64,000 nt of DNA, taken from contig MWYY01000060.1 of the NCBI GenBank assembly GCA_002050355.1, positions 62,001 to 126,000 of the forward strand, given 5' to 3'. Below are positions 19,413-29,050 of the stretch, in pieces. The notes under the pieces are model-generated. The model did no database searches and was not told the DNA's origin. It worked only from the letters and a program-made list of their open reading frames with translations. A program made the translations under genes and the position numbers. This stretch comes from Acidobacteria bacterium 28-9. Lineage in GTDB: Bacteria; Acidobacteriota; Blastocatellia; Pyrinomonadales; Pyrinomonadaceae. Every line of letters starts with the position of its first letter. Within the stretch, counting starts at the first letter, position 1.

Positions 19413-21305
19413 TTAAGCGGCGACGTTTTCGCTTTTCGCGGAAAATTCCGGCAGCGCTTCAAAAACCGAAAGCGCATATTTTACGTTTCCAAACGGCGCT
19501 GAAACCTGCACGCCTTGTACTAAATCCGCAACTTCCGTCAGAGATTCGCGGGCGATTCTAATACCTTCGTCGCGCGCTTCTTCCTTACTTTTGTCCGATG
19601 CTTTTCGCATTCTTTCCAAAATTTCCGGCGTTACATTCACGCCGGGAACTTCGTTGTGCATAAACTCGGCGTTGCGAATGCTGACGAGCGGGAAAATTCC
19701 GGCGACAATCGGAATGCGGACGTGAGAAATTCGTTTCAGAAAATCCCGCAGTTGTTTCGTGTCGTAAACCGGCTGCGTTATCGCGTATTCCGCGCCGGCT
19801 TCGACTTTCCATTCAAAGCGTTTGATTTCTTCGTCTAAATTTATCGCGCCCGGATTGACCCCGACTCCGATTGAAAACGCCGTCGGGCAGCCGATTGGAT
19901 TATTGCCTAAATCCAAACCGTGATTAAGTTTGTTGACCATATTCGTCAAACCGATTGAGTCAATATCAAAAACGGCTGTCGCGTCCGGGTAAGAACCCAT
20001 TTTCGGCGGGTCGCCCGTGATTATCAACAAATTATGCAAGCCTAAAGCCGCTGCACCCAGAAGGTCGGACATCATTCCCAGAAGATTTCGGTCGCGGCAG
20101 CAATAATGCAAAACCGTTTCGATGCCTAAGTTTTGTTCGACCAAAATCGCTGTCGCCTGCGCGCTCATTCTGGTTTGCGCTCTCGGTCCGTCGGGAATAT
20201 TTACGGCGTCAACGCCATTTGCTTTGAGTAATTTGATTGAATCTAAAGTTTTTGCCGCATCGCAGCCTTTCGGCGGCAGAACTTCGACGCTCGTTACAAA
20301 TTCGCCGCGCGCGATTTTCCCAGACCAATTCGAGCGCATCTCAGCCGGAACAACCTGCACATCAATCGGCTTTAAATCAATAACTTTAACCGGTGCGGCG
20401 GTTGGTTTGACGGCAGCTTTCATTTGGCGCGGGCTAATGGCGCGAACCGCGTCGGAAATCAGCTTTATATGTTGCGGCGTCGTGCCGCAGCAGCCGCCGA
20501 CAAAATTTGCTCCGGCTTTGATAAAACGCTTGGCAAACTTCGACATATATTCGGGCGAACACATATAAAACTGCCGTCCCTGCACGTCTCTCGGAAGCCC
20601 GGCGTTTGGCTGTGCGGAAAGTTTTTTTGTCGTAACGCGGCGCATTTTTTCGAGCGCGCTTAAAATATGCGTCGGACCGACGCCGCAATTTACGCCGATA
20701 ACGTCCGCGCCCCAAGTCTCGAGCCTGCTCGTAAAAATTTCGGGCGTTGCGCCGAAAACGGTTTTGCCGTCGGTTTGGACGGTCATCTGCGCGATTATCG
20801 GCAAATCACACAATTGTTTAACTGCTTTGATAGCTTGTTGAATTTCCGATAAATCCGAAAAGGTTTCAAGAAGAAATAAATCTACGCCGCCTTCCAAAAG
20901 CGCGTAAACCTGTTCGGCAAACATTTCCCTGGCTTCGTCGAACGAAGTCGGTCCGTAGGGCTCGATTCGCAAATCGAGCGGTCCGATTGCTCCGGCGACA
21001 AAAACGTCTTCGCCCGCCGCTTGACGCGCTAATTTTACGCCGGCGACGTTAATTTCCTTTAACTTGTTTTCAAGGCTGTATTGCTGGAGTTTGTGGCGCG
21101 TCGCACCGAAAGTATTGGTTTCGATAATATCAGCTCCGACGCGCACATACTCGTCGTGAACTTCGCGCACCAGGTCAGGCGCAGTCAAGTTTAATTCGTC
21201 GTAAGAGCGATTGATATAAACGCCTTTATCGTAAAACCTCGTGCCGATTGCGCCGTCGAAAACGAAAATGCCGTCGCTGTTTAATATATCTCTAAAGTTT
21301 TTCAT
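19413..21305 (-). CDS. Bifunctional homocysteine S-methyltransferase / methylenetetrahydrofolate reductase (track ORF to 21332)
   Basis: N-terminal HMT domain (VFDGAIGTRFYDKG..., GGCCGTTPQHI) fused to MetF domain (HYCCRDRNLLGMMSDLLGAAALGLHNLLIITGDPP). Confidence 0.95.
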   Translation of the reverse strand: MKNFRDILNSDGIFVFDGAIGTRFYDKGVYINRSYDELNLTAPDLVREVHDEYVRVGADIIETNTFGATRHKLQQYSLENKLKEINVAGVKLARQAAGEDVFVAGAIGPLDLRIEPYGPTSFDEAREMFAEQVYALLEGGVDLFLLETFSDLSEIQQAIKAVKQLCDLPIIAQMTVQTDGKTVFGATPEIFTSRLETWGADVIGVNCGVGPTHILSALEKMRRVTTKKLSAQPNAGLPRDVQGRQFYMCSPEYMSKFAKRFIKAGANFVGGCCGTTPQHIKLISDAVRAISPRQMKAAVKPTAAPVKVIDLKPIDVQVVPAEMRSNWSGKIARGEFVTSVEVLPPKGCDAAKTLDSIKLLKANGVDAVNIPDGPRAQTRMSAQATAILVEQNLGIETVLHYCCRDRNLLGMMSDLLGAAALGLHNLLIITGDPPKMGSYPDATAVFDIDSIGLTNMVNKLNHGLDLGNNPIGCPTAFSIGVGVNPGAINLDEEIKRFEWKVEAGAEYAITQPVYDTKQLRDFLKRISHVRIPIVAGIFPLVSIRNAEFMHNEVPGVNVTPEILERMRKASDKSKEEARDEGIRIARESLTEVADLVQGVQVSAPFGNVKYALSVFEALPEFSAKSENVAA

Positions 21306-21385
21306 AAGTAGCCGGTTATCAACAGTCAGCAATCAGCAGAAAACCGACTGTGCGGGATTCTGCCGACTTATGTCTTCTGACCTCT

Positions 21386-21419
21386 CAAAACAAAAAGCCT
21401 CGGCTAAACAGCGCGAGAC
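21386..21419 (-). terminator. Intrinsic terminator of riboswitch expression platform (copy 1)
   Basis: Minus strand GTCTCGcGC-tgttta-GCCGAGGC followed by TTTTTGTTTT. Confidence 0.7.
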
Positions 21420-21445
21420 TTTAAAATAATCTTTTTTTGACGCTG

Positions 21446-21492
21446 TTTAGCAGTTTATTTTACGTGGTCGCAAGTCGCTATAACTCACCACG
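21446..21492 (-). promoter_or_regulatory. SAM-II-like riboswitch aptamer (copy 1)
   Basis: Minus strand CGTGGTGAGTTATAGCGACTTGCGACCACGTAAAATAAACTGCTAAA; P1 CGTGGT/ACCACG, CTTGC and terminal GCTAAA as in the SAM-II (metA) consensus. Confidence 0.8.
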
Positions 21493-21571
21493 AAAGATTA
21501 AAAATAAATGATGCGATTTTAGACGCTGAGTGTCAAGCGGCGATAAATTTGTTCGTCGGTTTTCTAAAGCA

Positions 21572-22636
21572 TTATTTGTCCCAAATAATCGGAAACAGAG
21601 TTCCGGCTTTTTCCGGCGAAATATCTACTCCGAGCTGTTTAGCGGCATAAGACAAAACCGGGTCCTTTCCCTCGGCTAAATCCTTTCCCGTCGGCAAAAC
21701 AATTTCGTCCGGCGTCACGCCGACTTTCTCCAAACTCGCACCGTCCGGCATAATAACGTCGGCAACCGTAATGCTCGCGCCATAGAAGATGATATTTCCC
21801 GTGCCGATTTCCATCGGATAAAACTCCGATTCCATAACGGCGCCGGCGGTTTTGTCGCCGATGAGTTTTCCGAATTTATTGAGCTGAACCGTGCGCGCAA
21901 AAATCTCCGAAGCCGAGCCGGAGTCGTGGTCAATCAAAACTATTAAATTGCCTTTAAACAGATTGTTTCCACGCGGTTTGGCAATCATCGGTTTGGTTTC
22001 CCTTTTCCTTTTTTCGTCGGCTATTTTCAAATCCTGGTCGGTAAAATAACCGACCAGACGTTTCAAAATAGAAACCGCGCCGCCGCCGTTTCCTCTCAAA
22101 TCAAGAATAAAAGATTTTGCGCCGTTCGCTTTCCTCAGCATATCGTCGATATGCTGGTCGGAAGTTGAAAAAGTAGTCATCTTCCAAATAAAAAGATTTT
22201 TGCCTGCTTCGACGTAACGGTCGGCTTCTGTGTCCCAACCTTTTTTGATTATTCTATTTATAATGTCTTCTATTTTTACGGCATTCGAGGTTTTCGTTAT
22301 TTTGGTTTGCACATCTACAACGCGCGGTTTCGCTTCGTCCGGATTCTGAACCGTAAAGCGAACCGCGCCGATCGGAATAATCGAATAATAACGGTAATAC
22401 ATTTGCCAAAGATTTTCGCGCGTCGGTTTGTAGCCATTGATCAGCAGAACTCTGTCTCCGATTTTCATTCCTTTTGCTTCGGCGTCGCTTTTCGGCTTGA
22501 CGCCGGTCACGTAACAATTTTTCCCGACCATCGAAACGCGCCATCCGTAATCTACGTCAGCCGAGCGCGAAGGCGGGTAAAAATTCGTATGCGAATCGTT
22601 AAGCGTCAATATTACCTGCGCCAAAATCATCATCAA
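21572..22636 (-). pseudogene. S41 peptidase lacking signal peptide and N-terminus (copy 1)
   Basis: 354 aa, identical to the C-terminal part of the full copy at 23304-24623; truncated at the duplication junction. Confidence 0.9.
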
Positions 22637-23037
22637 TTCATCGCGCGTTTGCGCATTTTCCTGGCTTCGTCGAACGAAGTCGGTCCGTAGGGCTCGATTC
22701 GCAAATCGAGCGGTCCGATTGCTCCGGCGACAAAAACGTCTTCGCCCGCCGCTTGACGCGCTAATTTTACGCCGGCGACGTTAATTTCCTTTAACTTGTT
22801 TTCAAGGCTGTATTGCTGGAGTTTGTGGCGCGTCGCACCGAAAGTATTGGTTTCGATAATATCAGCTCCGACGCGCACATACTCGTCGTGAACTTCGCGC
22901 ACCAGGTCAGGCGCAGTCAAGTTTAATTCGTCGTAAGAGCGATTGATATAAACGCCTGTATCGTAAAACCTCGTGCCGATTGCGCCGTCGAAAACGAAAA
23001 TGCCGTCGCTGTTTAATATATCTCTAAAGTTTTTCAT
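22633..23037 (-). pseudogene. N-terminal fragment of the HMT/MTHFR gene (copy 2; track ORF to 23064)
   Basis: Identical to the full gene except K/T, then ends RKMRKRAMN* at junction. Confidence 0.9.
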
Positions 23038-23117
23038 AAGTAGCCGGTTATCAACAGTCAGCAATCAGCAGAAAACCGACTGTGCGGGATTCTGCCGACT
23101 TATGTCTTCTGACCTCT

Positions 23118-23151
23118 CAAAACAAAAAGCCTCGGCTAAACAGCGCGAGAC
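23118..23151 (-). terminator. Riboswitch terminator (copy 2)
   Basis: Same sequence as 21386-21419, offset 1732. Confidence 0.7.
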
Positions 23152-23177
23152 TTTAAAATAATCTTTTTTTGACGCTG

Positions 23178-23224
23178 TTTAGCAGTTTATTTTACGTGGT
23201 CGCAAGTCGCTATAACTCACCACG
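23178..23224 (-). promoter_or_regulatory. SAM-II-like riboswitch aptamer (copy 2)
   Basis: Same sequence as 21446-21492. Confidence 0.8.
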
Positions 23225-23303
23225 AAAGATTAAAAATAAATGATGCGATTTTAGACGCTGAGTGTCAAGCGGCGATAAATTTGTTCGTCGGTTTTCTAAA
23301 GCA

Positions 23304-24623
23304 TTATTTGTCCCAAATAATCGGAAACAGAGTTCCGGCTTTTTCCGGCGAAATATCTACTCCGAGCTGTTTAGCGGCATAAGACAAAACCGGGTCCTTT
23401 CCCTCGGCTAAATCCTTTCCCGTCGGCAAAACAATTTCGTCCGGCGTCACGCCGACTTTCTCCAAACTCGCACCGTCCGGCATAATAACGTCGGCAACCG
23501 TAATGCTCGCGCCATAGAAGATGATATTTCCCGTGCCGATTTCCATCGGATAAAACTCCGATTCCATAACGGCGCCGGCGGTTTTGTCGCCGATGAGTTT
23601 TCCGAATTTATTGAGCTGAACCGTGCGCGCAAAAATCTCCGAAGCCGAGCCGGAGTCGTGGTCAATCAAAACTATTAAATTGCCTTTAAACAGATTGTTT
23701 CCACGCGGTTTGGCAATCATCGGTTTGGTTTCCCTTTTCCTTTTTTCGTCGGCTATTTTCAAATCCTGGTCGGTAAAATAACCGACCAGACGTTTCAAAA
23801 TAGAAACCGCGCCGCCGCCGTTTCCTCTCAAATCAAGAATAAAAGATTTTGCGCCGTTCGCTTTCCTCAGCATATCGTCGATATGCTGGTCGGAAGTTGA
23901 AAAAGTAGTCATCTTCCAAATAAAAAGATTTTTGCCTGCTTCGACGTAACGGTCGGCTTCTGTGTCCCAACCTTTTTTGATTATTCTATTTATAATGTCT
24001 TCTATTTTTACGGCATTCGAGGTTTTCGTTATTTTGGTTTGCACATCTACAACGCGCGGTTTCGCTTCGTCCGGATTCTGAACCGTAAAGCGAACCGCGC
24101 CGATCGGAATAATCGAATAATAACGGTAATACATTTGCCAAAGATTTTCGCGCGTCGGTTTGTAGCCATTGATCAGCAGAACTCTGTCTCCGATTTTCAT
24201 TCCTTTTGCTTCGGCGTCGCTTTTCGGCTTGACGCCGGTCACGTAACAATTTTTCCCGACCATCGAAACGCGCCATCCGTAATCTACGTCAGCCGAGCGC
24301 GAAGGCGGGTAAAAATTCGTATGCGAATCGTTAAGCGTCAATATTACCTGCGCCAAAATCATCATCAATTCATCGCGCGTTTGCGCATTTTGCATCCGCG
24401 TTTTGGCTTCAGTGTAAACAAATTCCAAATCTATGCCGTGATAATTCGGGTCGTAATAGTTTTTCTTGATTGTGTCTTTTACCGTGTCGAGCATTGCCAG
24501 CGCGCTGCTTCGGTCGCTGCCGCTTATCTGCGCATCAGCCGTCTGAAATCCGGCAAGAACAAACAAAAGGAGAAAGAATGCAGAAATCCAGCCTGTAAAC
24601 AAAAAGGTTCTAAGGTTTTTCAT
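23304..24623 (-). CDS. S41 family peptidase, full-length, secreted
   Basis: 439 aa; signal peptide, PDZ-like region, SFILDLRGNGGG and DHDSGSASEIFA catalytic region. Confidence 0.92.
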   Translation of the reverse strand: MKNLRTFLFTGWISAFFLLLFVLAGFQTADAQISGSDRSSALAMLDTVKDTIKKNYYDPNYHGIDLEFVYTEAKTRMQNAQTRDELMMILAQVILTLNDSHTNFYPPSRSADVDYGWRVSMVGKNCYVTGVKPKSDAEAKGMKIGDRVLLINGYKPTRENLWQMYYRYYSIIPIGAVRFTVQNPDEAKPRVVDVQTKITKTSNAVKIEDIINRIIKKGWDTEADRYVEAGKNLFIWKMTTFSTSDQHIDDMLRKANGAKSFILDLRGNGGGAVSILKRLVGYFTDQDLKIADEKRKRETKPMIAKPRGNNLFKGNLIVLIDHDSGSASEIFARTVQLNKFGKLIGDKTAGAVMESEFYPMEIGTGNIIFYGASITVADVIMPDGASLEKVGVTPDEIVLPTGKDLAEGKDPVLSYAAKQLGVDISPEKAGTLFPIIWDK

Positions 24624-24736
24624 AGATTTTAATAATTTTTTTTATGAGAATTAGGACTAGTAGACAGCAGAATTATATTAACAAAAAAATAATTGAAATG
24701 TAAAAACAAATTTTGCGCCGTATTGAAACAAACCGA

Positions 24737-25567
24737 TTACTTCTGACATTTCGGACAAAAATAGCTTGAACGTCCGCCTTGTTTAATGCGCTCAATCGGT
24801 GTTGTGCAATTAAGGCACGGATTTTTCTCGCGGTCATAAACGCGCCAGCTTAGTTCGTAACCGCCGCCGTAATAACTGCCGTCAATATTTTCGGGATTGA
24901 CGCTTAAGGTCGAACCGTGCGCGATTGATTCAGCGAGAACTTCGCGGATTTTTTCAAACAAAACGCCGGCTTTTCGCGCGGAAAGTTTTTCGGCTGAAAT
25001 TAGCGGATTGACTTGCGCCAAAAACATCGCTTCCGCCGCATAAATATTTCCGAGTCCGGTAACTTTCGTCTGGTCGAGCAGAAATTCCTTCAAACTTCGC
25101 TTCGATGTTTTCAAAATTTGCCGAAAATATTTTCGATTAAAGTCTTCGGAAAAAGGTTCGGGCGCGAGTTTTTTTATTTCTTTAGCTTCGGCGAGTTTGG
25201 CGGTTTCGACGATTTTCATAAAACCGAAGTGCCGCTGGTCGGAGTAAATTAAACGGCTTTCGTCTTCAAAATAAAAGACGGCGTGTGTAAATTTCGGATT
25301 TTCACGCTCCAGAGGCAGAAGCTGAAAACGTCCGCTCATTCGCAAATGCGCGATTAAAGTTTGATTATTATTTAAATCAAAAAGAACGTGCTTGCCGCGC
25401 CGATGAACGCGCATTATCGTCGCCTCTTTTAATTTTACAGCAAAATCATCAGGCGAATTTTCGGGCGCGAGCCTTTCGCGCAAAAGCTCAGCCGTCAAAA
25501 TCCGGCGACCTTTAACGAGTTTATCCAAAGATTTCGCAACCAGTTCGACTTCGGGCAGTTCAGGCAT
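24737..25567 (-). CDS. mutM: Formamidopyrimidine-DNA glycosylase
   Basis: MPELPEVE start, C-terminal zinc finger CLNC..CPKC. Confidence 0.97.
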   Translation of the reverse strand: MPELPEVELVAKSLDKLVKGRRILTAELLRERLAPENSPDDFAVKLKEATIMRVHRRGKHVLFDLNNNQTLIAHLRMSGRFQLLPLERENPKFTHAVFYFEDESRLIYSDQRHFGFMKIVETAKLAEAKEIKKLAPEPFSEDFNRKYFRQILKTSKRSLKEFLLDQTKVTGLGNIYAAEAMFLAQVNPLISAEKLSARKAGVLFEKIREVLAESIAHGSTLSVNPENIDGSYYGGGYELSWRVYDREKNPCLNCTTPIERIKQGGRSSYFCPKCQK

Positions 25568-25637
25568 TTATTAATGGTGAACGGTGAATGATGAATGGTG
25601 AATTATTGGTTTTACATTAGACATTCATTATTCATCA

Positions 25638-26678
25638 TTAAATTTTTGTGTAATCGGTCAGCGAAGTTTTATCGCCCAAGACCGCGCCGTCGCTGATGAC
25701 GACGTTTCTTCCGATGTGACAACTGCGACCGACGACCGAGTTTTTGATGTGCGCTGCGTTGGAGATGCGCGTGTGCGACCAAATGACTGAATTTTCCACG
25801 ACCGCTTTTTCTTCGACGTGAACGCCTTCGCCGATAACCGAATTGATTATTTTTGCATTCGGCTTTATCACGCAATCTGCGCCGATAATCGAACGTTTAT
25901 CTACGAGCGCGGCGGTCGCAACTTCAAATTCGCCGGTTCTTTCGATTTCAAAGTTTTTGATTTTTCCGCTCAAAAAATCGTGATGCGCTTTCAGATAACT
26001 TTCCGGCGTGCCGATGTCGCGCCAGTAATTGTTTCTTAAAACACAAGCGTAGAACGGTTTTTGGTTTTTTAACAAAGCAGGAAAAACATTGTATTCAAAC
26101 GAGCTGTTTTCGCCTGCCGCGATAAAATCCAAAACGCTCGGCTCTAAAACGTATATTCCGGCGTTGATATTTTTTGTCTTCAAATCGGCAACTTCTGAGG
26201 CATCGGGTTTTTCACGAAAGCGCAAAACGCGGTTTTCTTCGTCGGTTTCGACTAAACCGTATGCTGCCGGATTTTCGACGGGCGTTAAAACGATCGTTGC
26301 TTCGGATTTTTTCTGACGGTGAAACGCGACGACTTTTGAAACGTCCAAATCCGTCAAAACGTCGCCGTTTAAAACTACGGTCGTTTCCCGAATCGAATCT
26401 TCCGCATACTTATACGCGCCGCCGGTTCCCATCGGAGAAGGCTCGGTCAGATAGCGCAAATTTACGCCGTATTCCGAACCATCATCGAGAAGCTGTTCGA
26501 TTTTGTCCGGTTGATAATTTAAGGAAAGCGTAATATCGGTAATTCCGGCGCGGCGCAGAATTTCGATTTGATAAAGCAAAAACGGGCGATTTAAGACGGG
26601 AACAATCGGTTTCGGCGTGTAAACCGTCAGCGGGCGAAGCCGCGTGCCTTTCCCGCCGGCTAAAATTAGTGCTTGCAT
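25638..26678 (-). CDS. Sugar-phosphate nucleotidyltransferase (NDP-sugar pyrophosphorylase)
   Basis: ALILAGGKGTRLRPLTVYTPKPIVPVLNRPFL; C-terminal LbH repeats. Confidence 0.95.
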   Translation of the reverse strand: MQALILAGGKGTRLRPLTVYTPKPIVPVLNRPFLLYQIEILRRAGITDITLSLNYQPDKIEQLLDDGSEYGVNLRYLTEPSPMGTGGAYKYAEDSIRETTVVLNGDVLTDLDVSKVVAFHRQKKSEATIVLTPVENPAAYGLVETDEENRVLRFREKPDASEVADLKTKNINAGIYVLEPSVLDFIAAGENSSFEYNVFPALLKNQKPFYACVLRNNYWRDIGTPESYLKAHHDFLSGKIKNFEIERTGEFEVATAALVDKRSIIGADCVIKPNAKIINSVIGEGVHVEEKAVVENSVIWSHTRISNAAHIKNSVVGRSCHIGRNVVISDGAVLGDKTSLTDYTKI

Positions 26679-26840
26679 AAAAAAGCTATGAAATTAAAAA
26701 ATTATGACAAGTTTAACACTAAATAAATCACCAGGAAAAATCAAAGCCGCAGAATTCACCGCCGTTTTATCAGCGTCGATTTACGCCAAAGCAATTCGAT
26801 TTCGTAACCGCAATTGTTTGTTTAGTGTCGTTTCTTATGT

Positions 26841-26856
26841 TATACATTGTTGCATA
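26841..26856. promoter_or_regulatory. Imperfect inverted repeat, candidate SOS operator upstream of umuDC
   Basis: TATACA-TTGT-TGCATA (5/6 half-site match), 34 nt before the umuD ATG. Confidence 0.25.
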
Positions 26857-26889
26857 GTTATTACAATACTTTATCTTTGGTAATTCACA

Positions 26890-27324
26890 ATGCAATGCAA
26901 AATTGACGAAATTTTTGTCCCGAATTTGAGCCGGAGTTTATTACTTCCGCTTATATTATCCAGTGTTTCAGCCGGTTTTCCATCTCCGGCTGATGATTAT
27001 ATCGAAACTTCGATTGACCTTAATCGAGAACTTATCAGCCATCCTTTTGCTACTTTTTATGTTCGCGCAAGCGGTGATTCAATGATTGACGCGGGAATCA
27101 GACCAAATGCTACATTGATTGTTGACCGTGCGATTGAAACAAAATCCGGTGACATTGTCATTGCCCGAATCGGTGAAGAACTCTGCGTTAAAGAACTGTT
27201 TATTGACGATAACGGTAGAGTCTTTCTAATGCCGAAGAATGAAAACTACAAACCCATTCTAATAACCGAAGATTTAGACTTTGAGATTTGGGGAAAAGTA
27301 ATTTGCTCAATCAATAAACATTAA
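26890..27324 (+). CDS. umuD: UmuD-like SOS peptidase
   Basis: AGFPSPADDYIE cleavage region, ASGDSMIDAGI Ser, ETKSGDIVIA Lys. Confidence 0.95.
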   Translation: MQCKIDEIFVPNLSRSLLLPLILSSVSAGFPSPADDYIETSIDLNRELISHPFATFYVRASGDSMIDAGIRPNATLIVDRAIETKSGDIVIARIGEELCVKELFIDDNGRVFLMPKNENYKPILITEDLDFEIWGKVICSINKH

Positions 27325-27330
27325 CCGATT

Positions 27331-28599
27331 ATGCAAAATGCTATTGCCTTACTTGACTGCAACAACTTTTACGCGTCCTGCGAGCGTGTCTTCGATGCGT
27401 CTATTAAACAAAAGCCATTGGTTGTTTTATCAAATAATGACGGCTGCGTAGTTGCCAGAAGCGAAGAAGCCAAACAAATCGGCGTAACAATGGGTTCGCC
27501 GCTCTTCAAAGTTCAATCTCTGCTTGATGAACACGATGCGGAAATCTTTTCGTCAAACTATGCGCTCTACGCCGATATGTCTTCGCGCGTGATGAACCTT
27601 TTACAAAACTTCACGCCCGAGGTTGAAATTTATTCGATTGACGAAGCCTTTCTAAGTCTCGAACCGCGCAAAAATTCGCTGGAAACTCTGGCTCACTCAA
27701 TCCGTGAAAAGATGTATAAATGGACAGGTATTCCGGTTTCAATCGGAATTGCCGAAACAAAAGTTCTGGCGAAGATTGCTAACAAACGTGCAAAGAAAGC
27801 CGCGTTAAAAGAACAAGGTGTTTTGAATCTTTATCGTTCGCCGAAGATTGAAAATATTTTGAAGGAAACAAATATTGAAGACGTTTGGGGAATCGGTTAT
27901 CGTTCGTCGCTGAAACTTAAAACAAACAATATTTTTAATGCCTGGCAATTAAGAGAAACTGACAATCGTTTCGTCCGAAGGCTTTTAACGGTTGTCGGCG
28001 CAAGAATTGCGCTCGAACTTCGCGGAGTCAAATGCCTGCCGTTTGAACAGTTCTCCGCCAAAAAACATTCGATAACCTGTTCAAGAAGTTTCGGTCAAAC
28101 AGTAACTGATTACAATCAAATCAAAGAAGCTGTTTTATATTATTTAACGCGGGGCTGTGAGAAGATGAGAAGGAACAATCTAGCTGCGCACGCTGTCACC
28201 GTTTTTATCGGCACAGACCGTTTCAGACCAATTCCAGAACCTTACTCAAATTCGGCAACATACACTTCAACTTATCGAGCCGACAGCAACCAGGAAATTC
28301 AGGAATGGACAATCAAAACACTGGAAAAGATTTACAAAAAAGGTTTTGAATATCGCAAAGCCGGAATTATCCTGAGCGGGCTTGTGCCAAACGAGAATCT
28401 AACAAAACGAATGTTTAATGATGAACAGTTTCAGCAGCGACACAAATTGATGAAAGCGATTGATGAAATAAACAAAAGGTTCGGCAAAGATACGGTTCGT
28501 TTCGGAAGCGTCAAAACCGAAGGCTGCTGGAAGATGAAGCAAACGCGGAAAAGCCGGAGTTATACGACAAATTGGAAGGAGATTCTTTCCGTAAATTGA
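27331..28599 (+). CDS. umuC: DNA polymerase V catalytic subunit UmuC
   Basis: [27 protein letters not shown]. Confidence 0.97.
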   Translation: MQNAIALLDCNNFYASCERVFDASIKQKPLVVLSNNDGCVVARSEEAKQIGVTMGSPLFKVQSLLDEHDAEIFSSNYALYADMSSRVMNLLQNFTPEVEIYSIDEAFLSLEPRKNSLETLAHSIREKMYKWTGIPVSIGIAETKVLAKIANKRAKKAALKEQGVLNLYRSPKIENILKETNIEDVWGIGYRSSLKLKTNNIFNAWQLRETDNRFVRRLLTVVGARIALELRGVKCLPFEQFSAKKHSITCSRSFGQTVTDYNQIKEAVLYYLTRGCEKMRRNNLAAHAVTVFIGTDRFRPIPEPYSNSATYTSTYRADSNQEIQEWTIKTLEKIYKKGFEYRKAGIILSGLVPNENLTKRMFNDEQFQQRHKLMKAIDEINKRFGKDTVRFGSVKTEGCWKMKQTRKSRSYTTNWKEILSVN

Positions 28600-28738
28600 T
28601 AAATTTTTGTGTGTAAAATATGCGCTAAATGTGTCAAACTTAACAAAACTTGATGAAACTACTATAATCTAAAAGGCAATAAATACTAAATAAAACGAAA
28701 TAAGATGAACTTGTCTAAACTTAAAAGACCCATCATTT

Positions 28739-29050
28739 ATGATTGAAAAACTGACCGTCATTTTTTTTGTTTTATTATTTTTAATGGCGGGCGTCATTCT
28801 GATTCTTTTGCCGTGGGTTAATGTCGGAAACTTGAGCGATTGGGGCGACAATTACTTTCTGGCATTCATCGCGCAAAAAACCGGTCTGCCTTTTTTGCGA
28901 ACAGTCGTCGCTTCCGGCTGGTTTCGCGGCGCGGTTTCCGGCTTGGGCGTTTTAAATCTTTTTTTTGCCTTCTGGGAAATGGCGCATTTTAAGCAGAGTG
29001 TCGAGATGCTCGGCGGCAATATGACAAAACCGCCGCCCGAAAAATTGTGA
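28739..29050 (+). CDS. Small membrane protein, hypothetical
   Basis: 103 aa; overlaps next ORF start region; hydrophobic segments. Confidence 0.6.
   Translation: MIEKLTVIFFVLLFLMAGVILILLPWVNVGNLSDWGDNYFLAFIAQKTGLPFLRTVVASGWFRGAVSGLGVLNLFFAFWEMAHFKQSVEMLGGNMTKPPPEKL

Larger units (their letters stand above)
20928..22659. repeat. Tandem duplication B, copy 1 (1732 bp)
   Basis: Aligns at constant offset 1732 to 22660-24391; one difference noticed (K/T codon in FYDKGVY vs FYDTGVY). Confidence 0.93.
22660..24391. repeat. Tandem duplication B, copy 2 (1732 bp)
   Basis: See copy 1. Confidence 0.93.

Noticed and set aside
20928-24391. Transposon or IS-mediated origin for the duplication
   Set aside because: No transposase, terminal inverted repeats or target-site duplications at the breakpoints; simple direct duplication or assembly artefact fits
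28600-28740. TPP riboswitch upstream of the thiE-thiD region
   Set aside because: No thi-box core sequence found in the spacer
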